Below are positions 56,284 through 64,000 of a stretch of DNA of 64,000 nt, one piece after another. The stretch comes from Lachnospiraceae bacterium V9D3004 (GTDB taxonomy: Bacteria; Bacillota; Clostridia; Lachnospirales; Lachnospiraceae): assembly GCA_000621985.1 (NCBI GenBank), contig JHWW01000013.1:1-64000 (forward strand), given 5' to 3'. The translations under genes and the position numbers were made by a program. The stretch's first letter is position 1. Each line of letters opens with the position of its first letter. Under the pieces are notes generated by a model that was given only the letters and a program-made list of their open reading frames with translations, was not told the DNA's origin and did not search any database.

Positions 56284-57138
56284 TCACCCTGCAAGCATAA
56301 CTCCCTTAAACGGTCCGTCTGTTTCAGCCGGAAGCCATCCGGTCTTTTTTCCGCATTTGAACTGAAGGAAGTATTCTTTTTTATATTTTCTTACTTTCTG
56401 AATCTTTACTTTCTTTCCTTTTTTTACAGTGAAAGCAACTTTCTTGGATCCGGCCTTCTTATAGAACTTTACATCCGATGCTGTTTTATAATTCTTAGCC
56501 TTATTAACTTTTACTGTATCACCGCTTAATACGAACTTTCCGTTCTTTAATACGTACTTATAAGTATAATTAATATATCCCGTTGCTACCATCTGTCCAC
56601 TGTATTCAACTTCGATCGAACCTTTACCGCCTTTTACTTTACCGGTATATATATGAAAACTTCCTTTGGGCCAGTTAGTTGAATCGAACGCCACAAGATT
56701 GTCAAGCTTTTTCGTTGATGAATTATAAGCATATATTCCGTCGATACCCGGATCTTCATTTTCAAAGGTATTCTTGATATGGAGATATTCTTCGGTATTG
56801 TCAGCTCCCTTAACATATTCTATCGTAAATGAATATCCCGAATCACTAGGAAACGTCATGACCGAATTGCCATTGATCGTCATTTTAAGGTTGGACAGAC
56901 CGTAACTGTCATTATCGATCGTTGAAGTAACGGCAATCTTATCGGCAACGCCGTCCCCGTCCACATCAACATCCATGGTGCCTTCGCTGACAGAATTAGC
57001 AAAACTGAGCTCAATAACGTCTGCTACCGCAGCCGCACTGTTTCCTTTTACCATTGATACTCCTGTGATACACACTGCCCCCGCAAACAATATTGCGCTA
57101 CCTTTCAGACATTTACTGATTAATTTGTTTTTCTTCAT
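56284..57138 (-). CDS. secreted protein with SH3-like C-terminal domain
   Basis: A 284-residue exported protein. Signal peptide (about 1-37), a beta-rich domain with a DVDVDGDGVADKI Asp loop (about 50-70), then a Lys-rich end with SH3b-like features (KVKIQKVRKYKKEYFLQF, GWLPAE). It may bind wall material. First gene of the operon with the two HD-GYP proteins and the kinase; GGGGAG precedes the ATG, and a TATAAT box lies at 57178-57183. Confidence 0.7.
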   Translation of the reverse strand: MKKNKLISKCLKGSAILFAGAVCITGVSMVKGNSAAAVADVIELSFANSVSEGTMDVDVDGDGVADKIAVTSTIDNDSYGLSNLKMTINGNSVMTFPSDSGYSFTIEYVKGADNTEEYLHIKNTFENEDPGIDGIYAYNSSTKKLDNLVAFDSTNWPKGSFHIYTGKVKGGKGSIEVEYSGQMVATGYINYTYKYVLKNGKFVLSGDTVKVNKAKNYKTASDVKFYKKAGSKKVAFTVKKGKKVKIQKVRKYKKEYFLQFKCGKKTGWLPAETDGPFKGVMLAG

Positions 57139-57317
57139 AACCTAACACTCCCCTTATTTTTTTAATGTTTCGCCCCTATTATACCCTATATGAGGCTGTG
57201 ATTCCACTATATTTCTTTGAATTTGAGGAACTTTATGGCAGGCGGCAGGTCCGCAGGGGCGAAAAGTCTCACAGCGAACTACGTTCGGATTGTGGCCGCC
57301 TCAAGCTACTCGGCGCC

Positions 57318-58526
57318 TCACGTCTTCTTGAGGTTTCGCAGGATCCGCACTTCCCTTATTATATTGCCGCTTCTTAAGAAGATTCCCCTCAGAATTCGAA
57401 TCACCCAGACGAACGGAATAAGTACAGTGTACTTTGCGGGCGGATAAAACGGATATAACTCGTTCTTGCCGGGAAATGTCCGCTTTATACAATATCGTAA
57501 TCTCATACCGGCAGTAACTTTTCCATCTTCTCCGGCAAGATCCTTCATTCGGTTGGTGACCCTGTATTTCACTGTTCCGTACGTACCTGAAGTGAGTATA
57601 TATGTCAATTCGGATCTGTAGTCTTCAGGAAGAGCACGTAATTGTTTTATTGTATTATCCGGATCCGATAACAACGTTTCAGCAAGATATCTGATCTTCT
57701 TTTCAAATTCCGACAATCCAAGCTTCTCAAGTTCCGTGTCAATATAATCTCTGTCGGCATCCGCAAATACCCTGTTCATCACATATGTATCGGTAAGCGT
57801 ACGTATCCCCGTTCCGGAACCGGAATGGTGCTTATTCGCATGAGTGATCACATACACATAAAAGTCTTCATCCGAAAAATGATATCCATATCTTTTATCA
57901 TCATCAATAACTGCCCTGCTCCATACATCCCTGTAATAATCTGCCACATCATTTTCATTATCCGAATCTTCAAATAACTTCATGTGCATCTCAAAATTAT
58001 AGACAGGCTCCTTGTAATAGCAGTCATGCACGGCGCTTCTTCCTGTTTTGGCATCATAACCTTTTTCTACCATGAATGTTTTAAATTTCTTTCTGCATTC
58101 AGCCCCCGAATCATACAGAATATCATTATCAGCCATCTGTCTCATACCGTACTTCGGGTAGTATGTCTGCAATACCACGCCTTTCAAAGGAAGATAACGG
58201 ATCTTTTCTCTTTCCATAAATGAGATCATTTCTCCCCTCTCGGCATCAAACAGGATGCTCTTTCGGATTGCCTTATTCTTACCTGTTCTAAACCTGTCCG
58301 CCACGTCCGGAGCAATACCTTTGTATCCATTATTTTCCAGTGTAAATGCGATCAGCGATTCTATAGAATGCCTTTTGGCTACTGAATATAAAAGTCCGGA
58401 ATCCACTCCGGAATATATATCTGTATCGGGCAAGGCCTCATTAAGGGCACATGCCGCAAGGTACATAAGTATCTCTCCGACGCTTCCCGTCATCTCTTCC
58501 CTGGTGTGTTCTTTGTTGTTATTCAT
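57318..58526 (-). CDS. nucleotidyltransferase-fold protein (NTP_transf_5 type)
   Basis: A 402-residue protein with LPLKGVVLQTYYP, then RQMADNDILYD (D-x-D pair near 137-140) and a later FEMHMKLFED segment, matching the NTP_transf_5 family. Such proteins appear in lasso-peptide and capsule loci and are thought to modify a peptide or sugar by nucleotidyl transfer. It lies at the 3' end of a cluster with PqqD-like, HPr-kinase-like, S26 peptidase and ABC genes. A 307-base gap to the ABC gene holds a gene remnant (58565-58714). Confidence 0.75.
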   Translation of the reverse strand: MNNNKEHTREEMTGSVGEILMYLAACALNEALPDTDIYSGVDSGLLYSVAKRHSIESLIAFTLENNGYKGIAPDVADRFRTGKNKAIRKSILFDAERGEMISFMEREKIRYLPLKGVVLQTYYPKYGMRQMADNDILYDSGAECRKKFKTFMVEKGYDAKTGRSAVHDCYYKEPVYNFEMHMKLFEDSDNENDVADYYRDVWSRAVIDDDKRYGYHFSDEDFYVYVITHANKHHSGSGTGIRTLTDTYVMNRVFADADRDYIDTELEKLGLSEFEKKIRYLAETLLSDPDNTIKQLRALPEDYRSELTYILTSGTYGTVKYRVTNRMKDLAGEDGKVTAGMRLRYCIKRTFPGKNELYPFYPPAKYTVLIPFVWVIRILRGIFLRSGNIIREVRILRNLKKT

Positions 58527-58564
58527 ACATCTGTTATTATCCCTCCAAAGTGTCTAAGTCTTTA

Positions 58565-58714
58565 TTAAAAATCCAAACTATCTCTATTCAAAAGAAAACT
58601 CTTCATTCCCATGATCACATATCCTTCATCATTTCTCCATGGTTTTGAAGATCCATTTACAATTACGATTTTTTTAAAGGAATCGGGAATATTTCTAAAG
58701 CAAAAGTCAATCAT
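58565..58714 (-). pseudogene. probable remnant of a DUF4143-type ATPase tail
   Basis: A 49-codon open frame with FRNIPDSFKKIVIVNG, a DEGYVIMGM motif and FLLN near its end. This resembles the C-terminal end of AAA_14/DUF4143 ATPases, where a KKIVIV strand is followed by a G-I/Y-V-x-M-G-L-x-D-FLL block. A stop codon directly precedes the ATG and no ribosome site is seen. The surrounding gap (58527-58833) has no other gene. An independent small ORF is the alternative. Confidence 0.4.
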
Positions 58715-58789
58715 TTATTACCATTTTTTAAATCTATTTTTCTTTTGTTTTGTCGAGTTAAACCAAGTTAAAGACAACAGAAATTATTA

Positions 58790-58838
58790 AATGTATGTTC
58801 GTAAAAACACAGCAGTCACTTATCGAGTTGGTGCTACA
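58790..58838 (-). repeat. dispersed palindromic repeat, copy D (degenerate)
   Basis: TGTAGCACCAACTCGATAAG at the head, TACGAACATACATTT at the far end, matching the ends of the copy at 63144-63199 while the middle is diverged. The TAG in its head is the stop codon of the ABC exporter gene. Confidence 0.45.
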
Positions 58839-60537
58839 AAAAATGCACCTGCCTGTCACATACCGACAATGCCGCCGGTCTGTGAGTTACAATTATAACT
58901 GTCTTGTCAGTCATTGATTTAAGGTTCTTAAGCAGCCTTTCTTCCGTCTGTCCGTCGAGTGCGCTTGTTGCTTCATCAAGTAACAATACCGGACGATCCG
59001 AATACACTGCTCTTGCTATTGCTATTCTCTGCATCTGTCCTTCGGACAATCCCGCACCTTTTTCACCGAGGATAGTATCGAGTCCTTCGGGCAGCTCCTC
59101 TATGAATTCCGATGCACAGGCTATATCAAGAGCTTCTCCTACACTTAATTCTTCGCCACGCGCATCTTTTTTTTCTTCATTTTCTTTAGCGAAAGTAACG
59201 ATATCTCTTATACTTCCGCTCATGAGGTAATTTCCCTGGGGCACATATGCGAACAGCTTTCGATAAGACACGTCCAATGTGAATCTTCCCTGTTCAGTAT
59301 TTATATATCTCTCACCCGATGATAACGGATACAGACTCATAAGAATCTTTAACACCGTGCTCTTGCCGCATCCCGATTCCCCAGTGAATGCCACATATTC
59401 TCCATTTTTTACAGAGAGATCATAATTGTCGAATACATGTGTCTCGCCTTTTTCACCGTTCGTATATGAAAATGAGGCGCCGTTTAGTCCGAACTCCAAG
59501 AATCCGGAACCTACATACTCTATGTCTGCACGGTCACTTCCGGCCGGCCCTGTACACACACCGGCTTCGCCGTCCTCCGGGAATTCCTCCGCCTCCATAA
59601 GGCGCTCCGCGCTGGCTATCATGGCGTAATATTTTGGCAGGTAACCCGTAATATTCGCAAATGGTGATTGTATCTGTCCGATAAGCTGTATAAGAGCGAT
59701 GAGTGTACCGTAAGATACAGTACCATTCAATATTCCGAACGCACCGTATACGATGCCGAGAAGGTATGCGCCGTTCATCGCAGACGCGAAGCCGACATTG
59801 CATATATTCGAAAAATGATTCTTTCGTATTCTCGCCTTCTTATGCCTATCCATCCTGTAAGAAGCCTGCTCAACATCCTCTTCTTCCACAGAATAGCTTT
59901 TTATGATCATAAGACTCTCAAGATGCTCCTGAAGGAACACCCTCACTATTCCGTCAGCCTCCTGTACTTTCTTATGAAGAGACTTCAAACGCTTTCTGAA
60001 AATATAGGTCAGTACTACAAGTAACAATCCTCCGGGAATAAGAATTACCCAGAATAACGGCTCAATGACCAGTATCATTATCGCCGCACCGATCATCCTT
60101 GCAAGCATTTCTCCTAAACCGGGCAATATAGTGCTCATTCCCTCCGCGATCACTGCTGTATCCGACGTAAGCCTGTTGACCCATTCTCCGGAATGGACTT
60201 CTGACACAGATCCGTAATCCTTCGACAAAAGAGTCTCATATAACCTCTTCTTAAAAGCATTCTCATATCCGGCTCTTGAGTATTCCTGAAGAAAACGCAC
60301 TACGGCGCGCAGAGCGATCTGAACTGCAATTAGCAGGATAAGAAATAGAATGTTCCTTATCATTTCTTCCCTGTTTCGCGACACTGCGTAATCTATCACA
60401 TTGCGAAATAAAAGAGCATATAAAATACTGCTCATACCCAGGATTATCTGTACGAGCATTAAAGTAAGTATATGAATTCTTGTATTACCTAAGACCCTGT
60501 TAATATAACTGAGAGCTTTTTTATCTTTGTCCTTCAT
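58834..60537 (-). CDS. ABC exporter, fused permease-ATPase
   Basis: A 567-residue exporter half-transporter: six-helix ABC_membrane region (about 15-310) and ATPase (about 345-567) with Walker A GESGCGKST, signature LSEGQMQRIAIARA and Walker B VLLLDEATSALD. No peptidase C39 domain. Coded 4 bases after the S26 peptidase gene within the peptide-maturation cluster, so the matured peptide is its likely cargo. Its stop codon lies inside a dispersed repeat. Confidence 0.85.
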   Translation of the reverse strand: MKDKDKKALSYINRVLGNTRIHILTLMLVQIILGMSSILYALLFRNVIDYAVSRNREEMIRNILFLILLIAVQIALRAVVRFLQEYSRAGYENAFKKRLYETLLSKDYGSVSEVHSGEWVNRLTSDTAVIAEGMSTILPGLGEMLARMIGAAIMILVIEPLFWVILIPGGLLLVVLTYIFRKRLKSLHKKVQEADGIVRVFLQEHLESLMIIKSYSVEEEDVEQASYRMDRHKKARIRKNHFSNICNVGFASAMNGAYLLGIVYGAFGILNGTVSYGTLIALIQLIGQIQSPFANITGYLPKYYAMIASAERLMEAEEFPEDGEAGVCTGPAGSDRADIEYVGSGFLEFGLNGASFSYTNGEKGETHVFDNYDLSVKNGEYVAFTGESGCGKSTVLKILMSLYPLSSGERYINTEQGRFTLDVSYRKLFAYVPQGNYLMSGSIRDIVTFAKENEEKKDARGEELSVGEALDIACASEFIEELPEGLDTILGEKGAGLSEGQMQRIAIARAVYSDRPVLLLDEATSALDGQTEERLLKNLKSMTDKTVIIVTHRPAALSVCDRQVHFL

Positions 60538-60541
60538 TGAT

Positions 60542-61039
60542 CTACATTTTCCTATCGAATGTTCTCTTCATCACATGCTTCACCAGTAATATTCCTGCCC
60601 TGATGTAATACAGATCACACCAGAGATGTACATAACAACGGTAACGGATATCAGTAACCGGAATCTCTTTCCCGTTCCTTAAAACCGCAGTCAGCACACC
60701 GACAACATGCCTGTCATTTATACCGTATTCCCTATGCCTCCTGTTATCTCCGCATATTACATAATCCTCATCACGGACTTTGAGCACTCTGTGAAGCACA
60801 TATGCGTGCCCCCCGTCACGTTTGTATAAAGGGACATCATACTTCTTAAGCTTCTCTGTAAGGCTGTTATCAGAAAGCATCTCCCATTCTTTTGGCCTTT
60901 CTATCACAAGCAGATCTCTTCCCTGCTTTATGTACGGATTCATGCTGTCGCCGACACTTGTGTATATGACTTTGCCGTTTTTCATAAGCTCCGCTTCAAG
61001 ACCCGATCTTTTAATGTTTGACATCATCTCACTGCTCAT
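60542..61039 (-). CDS. S24/S26-type signal-peptidase-like protein
   Basis: A 165-residue protein with VGDSMNPYI (nucleophile Ser), YVLHRVL (His in place of the usual Lys, as in SipW/ER-type signal peptidases) and VICGDN. A hydrophobic segment occurs near the C terminus and none at the N terminus. It may cleave the leader of the peptide encoded at the start of the cluster. It overlaps the PqqD-like gene by 4 bases, so the two are coupled. Confidence 0.75.
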   Translation of the reverse strand: MSSEMMSNIKRSGLEAELMKNGKVIYTSVGDSMNPYIKQGRDLLVIERPKEWEMLSDNSLTEKLKKYDVPLYKRDGGHAYVLHRVLKVRDEDYVICGDNRRHREYGINDRHVVGVLTAVLRNGKEIPVTDIRYRCYVHLWCDLYYIRAGILLVKHVMKRTFDRKM

Positions 61040-61293
61040 TCCAAAGCACCAATCTTTTCGAGGTCATTTATCACTGTATCAACATCGCGTCTGATCACAT
61101 CCTCAGGTGCATCGTACCGTTCCTTAATAACTTCCACTATCTCATCCCTGCTTGTTTCATTTTTAAGCAGTTCAAGTATTACACCAAGTGTCTTATTGCC
61201 TTTTACTATCCCGTTAAATGATGCGCCGCCCGCAGCAACCATCAACACTTCATTATCTGAATTATGTAAAATGTATTCTTTTTTTAATTTCAT
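61036..61293 (-). CDS. PqqD-like leader-binding protein
   Basis: An 85-residue protein with a PqqD/RRE-like fold pattern: KEYILHNSDNEVLMV, GNKTLGVILELL and a C-terminal VINDLEKIGAL helix. PqqD-like proteins bind the leader of ribosomal peptide precursors and present it to a maturase. It overlaps the genes on both sides by 4 bases, so three proteins should be made together. Confidence 0.8.
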   Translation of the reverse strand: MKLKKEYILHNSDNEVLMVAAGGASFNGIVKGNKTLGVILELLKNETSRDEIVEVIKERYDAPEDVIRRDVDTVINDLEKIGALE

Positions 61294-62081
61294 GACTTGT
61301 TCCTTTCTTTCGCACCACTCATTACTTCATATGACATCCGTGCAGCATCCGGATCCATATTACATTCCATTCTGAACAACCCGACGCTTTCAGTAAGTGA
61401 ATCGATCAGTGACAGAGTTTTATGAAGCGATGCAGGCTCAAACGGACGATAGCTCTGTGCGATAATTTCCGGCATTGCTGTTTTTTTATCAATCTTAACG
61501 ATCCGATTCTCTTTGCCTCTTTCCAGTATACATACCGCCTTAACGGGTACACTGACAGGACTGCTCAACCGGTGCTTACCATCCCATGGAGTACCGTAAA
61601 CATATGCCAGGAATCCATTTTCACTACCGCATTTCTCTCCGGTTTTTTTTATTCTGATAAGGGGCTTATCGTCATTTACCATAACAGCTCTGTCTCCGAA
61701 TACCTGTCTCCAGAGCCCGGTATGGGTTGACTTTCCGGTGCCGCTTTTTGCTGTGAATATATACGCCTGTCCGTCTACCGCCACAGCTGACCCGTGAAAT
61801 AAAAATGTATCATGATCCGGCATTCTTTCCGCGATCTTACGATATACGGCCAGCGTTTCAAGGTACTCGCCCGAAAATTGTCTGACGGGATTACCCGCAG
61901 CCATATCTTCTTTTGCGAATCTTTCTCTTTCACATTCGATATCTTTCGGTGTTATTGTAATACTGATATCGGGTTCATTTTCCGCTTCCTGTTCATTTAC
62001 TGCATAATCCCTGCAATAGTCTTCGATATAAGGATACAACGTATCTGCGCAGATGATCCGATCAGCAAGTCTGATAAGCAT
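61290..62081 (-). CDS. HPr-kinase-like protein of a peptide cluster
   Basis: A 263-residue protein with Walker A TAKSGTGKST (about 110-119) after FLFHGSAV, then VNDDKPLIR and GTPWDGK motifs. This is the HprK-related kinase type found with PqqD proteins in lasso-peptide and similar loci, where one member phosphorylates a precursor Ser. The ATG at 62081 lies one base after the stop of the LRR membrane-protein gene with AAGAAGG upstream, so it is translationally coupled to it. Confidence 0.8.
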   Translation of the reverse strand: MLIRLADRIICADTLYPYIEDYCRDYAVNEQEAENEPDISITITPKDIECERERFAKEDMAAGNPVRQFSGEYLETLAVYRKIAERMPDHDTFLFHGSAVAVDGQAYIFTAKSGTGKSTHTGLWRQVFGDRAVMVNDDKPLIRIKKTGEKCGSENGFLAYVYGTPWDGKHRLSSPVSVPVKAVCILERGKENRIVKIDKKTAMPEIIAQSYRPFEPASLHKTLSLIDSLTESVGLFRMECNMDPDAARMSYEVMSGAKERNKS

Positions 62082-62082
62082 A

Positions 62083-63054
62083 TCAAGCCTTCTTTCTTCT
62101 GCGTAAGATTGTAAGATACAGAACCACACCTATCGCTAATATAACAATTACGATCACAACATATATAACGTAATTATGATCGGTGCTTTCATCCACAGAA
62201 CCTTCGTAGGCTGCGTTTACACTGTCTGAGTCTTCCGCTCCCGGGTTTTCTCCTTCAAAACTTCTGCCTTCAGAACTTCCATCTTCCGAACTTCCGGCTC
62301 CTGTCTTTCCTGTATTCGAACTTCCGTCTTCCAAACTTCCGGCACCTGTCTTTCCTGAATCGGTTCCTTTTCCGTTTTCCTCGTATCCGGAATCCCCGAG
62401 AGTATTGGCATTGCCGGCAGATTGGGAGCTGTCACCCTTCGAATCGTTAGCACCGGAAGTATCTTTCTTACCTCCGGAACTGTTAATACCGGAAGCATCT
62501 TTCTTGCCTCCGGAACTGTTATTACCGGAAGCATCTTTCTTGCCTCCGGAACTGTTATTACCGGAAGCATCTTTCTTGCCTCCGGAACCGTTATTACCGG
62601 AATCTTCTTTCTTACCCTCAGTGTCATTCTTGCCGGAATCATCTTTTTTATTTTCAGCAGAAGCATCATCCGGATATTCAACTGTCACATCTTTGTCAGC
62701 ATTTATCGTAATGCCAACGGTATGACTGATGATCTTCTTTAACGACGACGCGCCGGTAAATGAATCATCGTGAACCACCACAACCGTATCCGGTACGGTA
62801 ATCGTCTGAATGGAATTACAGCCGGCAAATGAATTGCTTTCTACTTCCGATACCGGTTTTCCTGATATTCCTGAAGGTATCTCAATATCAGTTTCTCTTC
62901 CAAGATAACCGCATATTGAGACATAACCATCATGTGAATGATAATAAAAATGTCCGAATGAGTATTTTGTATTATCCTCTGCTGCAAGCACGGTTGCGGA
63001 CGCAAGCAGGAATAATATAAAAGCAACAATTATTGTTTTACCATATTTTACCAT
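62083..63054 (-). CDS. LRR (BspA-like) membrane-anchored protein with repeat linker
   Basis: A 323-residue exported protein. Signal peptide (1-24), short LRR_5/BspA-like part (about 30-125; FAGCNSIQTITVPDTV, FTGASSLKKI), a hydrophilic linker with four GGKKDxSGxNSS units (about 145-215), Gly/Ser/Glu-rich stretch, one C-terminal helix (about 295-318) and a RRRKKA tail. It is fixed in the membrane with the LRR outside. It starts an operon with the peptide-maturation genes, stopping one base before the kinase ATG. The role is unclear; it could be a receptor or immunity-type protein. AAGGTGAT precedes the ATG. Confidence 0.75.
   Translation of the reverse strand: MVKYGKTIIVAFILFLLASATVLAAEDNTKYSFGHFYYHSHDGYVSICGYLGRETDIEIPSGISGKPVSEVESNSFAGCNSIQTITVPDTVVVVHDDSFTGASSLKKIISHTVGITINADKDVTVEYPDDASAENKKDDSGKNDTEGKKEDSGNNGSGGKKDASGNNSSGGKKDASGNNSSGGKKDASGINSSGGKKDTSGANDSKGDSSQSAGNANTLGDSGYEENGKGTDSGKTGAGSLEDGSSNTGKTGAGSSEDGSSEGRSFEGENPGAEDSDSVNAAYEGSVDESTDHNYVIYVVIVIVILAIGVVLYLTILRRRKKA
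62440..62600 (-). repeat. in-frame 36-bp tandem repeat
   Basis: Four to five nearly identical 36-base units encoding GGKKDASGNNSS-type segments in the LRR membrane protein. The opposite strand is open by chance. Confidence 0.8.
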
Positions 63055-63143
63055 ATAATCACCTTGTATTTTTTCCTTTAATGATGTATGAGATTATTTT
63101 CACACCTTCGAACATTCCGCACTACCGTGCTCCATGTTCCCCT

Positions 63144-63199
63144 CCCGGCAAATGTGTGTTCGTTAGGGGACGACACACGCTTGCCGGGTTAGTGCTACA
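63144..63199 (-). repeat. dispersed palindromic repeat, copy C (most complete)
   Basis: On the minus strand TGTAGCACTAACCCGGCAAG, then stem GTGTGT, loop CGTCCCCTAACGA, stem ACACAC and the outer arm TTGCCGGG, which pairs with CCCGGCAA. On the plus strand outer arms are 63144-63151 and 63181-63188, inner arms 63154-63159 and 63173-63178. It lies between the precursor peptide gene and the LRR gene of the peptide cluster. Confidence 0.65.
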
Positions 63200-63257
63200 G
63201 AATAGTATGGGAGGCAGGATCACCTCTGCCTCCCTGTTGAGATATTTATAATGATTC

Positions 63258-63383
63258 TTAATAATCTCCTCCACCGTTACCCACTTCCGGTGTCGGTATC
63301 GGATCATCGTTTGAAGTTGTTATTACATCTTCAACCTCAAATTCAATTATTTCTATCTCCATCTCTTGGTATTGCTCTTTCAT
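63258..63383 (-). CDS. candidate RiPP precursor peptide
   Basis: A 41-residue peptide. The N-terminal 24 residues form a leader-like acidic stretch (QEMEIEIIEFEVEDVITTS) and the rest is short and Pro/Gly-rich (DDPIPTPEVGNGGGDY). The EIIEFEVEDVITTS motif resembles small peptides next to PqqD, HPr-kinase-like and nucleotidyltransferase genes in Firmicutes; this is from memory and unchecked. A Ser or Tyr in the tail could be the kinase target. No strong ribosome site stands before the ATG at 63383 (an AAAGGA lies 12 bases upstream); an upstream in-frame ATG near 63405 is possible. It lies about 200 bases before the LRR gene, in the same direction as the whole cluster. Confidence 0.6.
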   Translation of the reverse strand: MKEQYQEMEIEIIEFEVEDVITTSNDDPIPTPEVGNGGGDY

Positions 63384-63432
63384 TTTGAACCTGATTCCTT
63401 TCATATTCATGTATTTGTTAAACATCCTTTAT

Positions 63433-63480
63433 TTGTCTATGCACGGCCACCGGAAATCTCCGTGTCACAGGCATAGACAA
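63433..63480 (-). promoter_or_regulatory. long inverted repeat upstream of the precursor peptide
   Basis: Outer arms TTGTCTATGC (63433-63442) and GCATAGACAA (63471-63480), with inner CACGG/CCGTG arms (63442-63446 and 63460-63464). It lies between the stop of the right-edge surface protein and the peptide gene. It may be a terminator of the former (no T run) or a leader structure of the peptide mRNA. Confidence 0.5.
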
Positions 63481-63551
63481 TTGTTAGTAATACAACATGT
63501 GCATAAGCAGTCATGTGAATGTGACGGATAATTTATTGATTACGTACTGCT

Positions 63552-64000
63552 TTAGAATGTCTGGGTTACCACATCTCCGTACATTGTATGCATATTACCG
63601 TCGGCATCAAGATATCTGAGATATGCTTTTACATACCATGTTTCTCCGGCATTTACATTGCCCTTTGTGAATGTATATCTGTATGCTGTTCCCGACCAGG
63701 CATTTCCAACTGCATAAGTGGCAGTATTCTCATTGAAATATGAATTGTTATGTCCTACGGTGTAATTGTTTGTTGCGATAACGCCGGCCTTGATGATCCT
63801 GCATCCTTCCGGAACGGTACTCATGGATACAAATATCAACTTATGATTATCCTCATCCTTAGACATGTTAATGATCTCTGTTGAACCTTCTGCCAGAACT
63901 TCAGAAGCATCATCAACATAAACTGCCGTAATACTTATATCCTTTTCAACATAAAAACTGTAATTTGTGTTGTAACCGAGTATCTTATCATTTGAATCAT
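63552..64000 (-). CDS. C-terminal part of a secreted surface protein (runs off right edge)
   Basis: The frame is open from the right edge to TAG-less stop TAA at 63552, about 148 residues. It begins with DKILGYNTNYSFYV and DISITAVYV, the pattern of InlB-like beta repeats in Lachnospiraceae surface proteins. A beta domain follows with YTFTKGNVNAGETWYVKAY and a QTF end. The start is outside the window; an internal ATG at 63866 is not a supported start. It is cotranscribed in direction with the peptide cluster. Confidence 0.65.
   Translation of the reverse strand, partial: DSNDKILGYNTNYSFYVEKDISITAVYVDDASEVLAEGSTEIINMSKDEDNHKLIFVSMSTVPEGCRIIKAGVIATNNYTVGHNNSYFNENTATYAVGNAWSGTAYRYTFTKGNVNAGETWYVKAYLRYLDADGNMHTMYGDVVTQTF

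Noticed and set aside
63122-63307. 61-codon open frame on the minus strand beside the peptide gene
   Set aside because: It overlaps the 41-residue peptide in another frame and runs through the dispersed repeat; no ribosome site and no recognisable protein.

Overview
The window looks like a chromosomal segment of an anaerobic Firmicute of the Lachnospiraceae type (Butyrivibrio/Eubacterium-like). The basis is moderate-to-low G+C, strong AGGAGG-type ribosome sites, many very large secreted proteins with Thr/Pro/Ala linkers, InlB-type and BspA-type repeats, a cohesin/dockerin pair, HD-GYP proteins and a PASTA kinase. The assignment is inference. No rRNA, tRNA, CRISPR array or complete insertion sequence was recognised.

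Layout. (1) 0-22.5 kb, minus strand: an island of surface and secreted proteins. It holds a four-domain DUF6273 protein, a CHAP/lectin protein, a giant lipoprotein, a class 3 lipase, and a dockerin protein next to two cohesin proteins. Two copies of a small type I toxin-antitoxin locus (holin-like toxin plus antisense RNA) sit between these genes. (2) 22.6-25.7 kb, plus strand: a signalling block of a LytTR-FHA fusion, an FHA protein and a Ser/Thr kinase with a PASTA domain. (3) 25.7-28.3 kb: a DUF4143 ATPase and a headless CCA/poly(A) polymerase-like gene. (4) 28.3-34.5 kb, minus strand: an organosulfur operon with a LacI-type regulator, a sulfonate-type ABC importer and a metallo-beta-lactamase alkylsulfatase. 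(5) 34.9-39.8 kb, plus strand: an ABC-2 exporter, then an ATPase_2/DUF234 gene. (6) 40-49.8 kb: a broken binding-protein gene, a second giant DUF6273 protein, a secreted S15 peptidase whose last 53 residues lie behind an in-frame stop, and debris of an MFS transporter and a surface-protein tail. (7) 49.8-57.1 kb, minus strand: an HD-GYP protein, a hybrid histidine kinase, a second HD-GYP protein with an ECF-like membrane sensor, and a secreted SH3-like protein. (8) 57.3-63.4 kb, minus strand: a peptide-maturation cluster. A 41-residue precursor-like peptide is followed by an LRR membrane protein, an HPr-kinase-like protein, a PqqD-like protein, an S26-type peptidase, an ABC exporter and a nucleotidyltransferase. 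A truncated surface protein runs off the right edge.

How the parts fit. The first and last thirds are about the cell surface and secretion. The cohesin lipoprotein, the two-cohesin protein and the dockerin CHAP-like protein could assemble together on the envelope. A LytTR regulator is divergent to them and has paired direct repeats in the shared promoter region. The most notable systems are the unusual RiPP-like cluster with no visible cyclase, the duplicated type I toxin-antitoxin locus, and a short palindromic repeat found in four places at gene ends or gene remnants.
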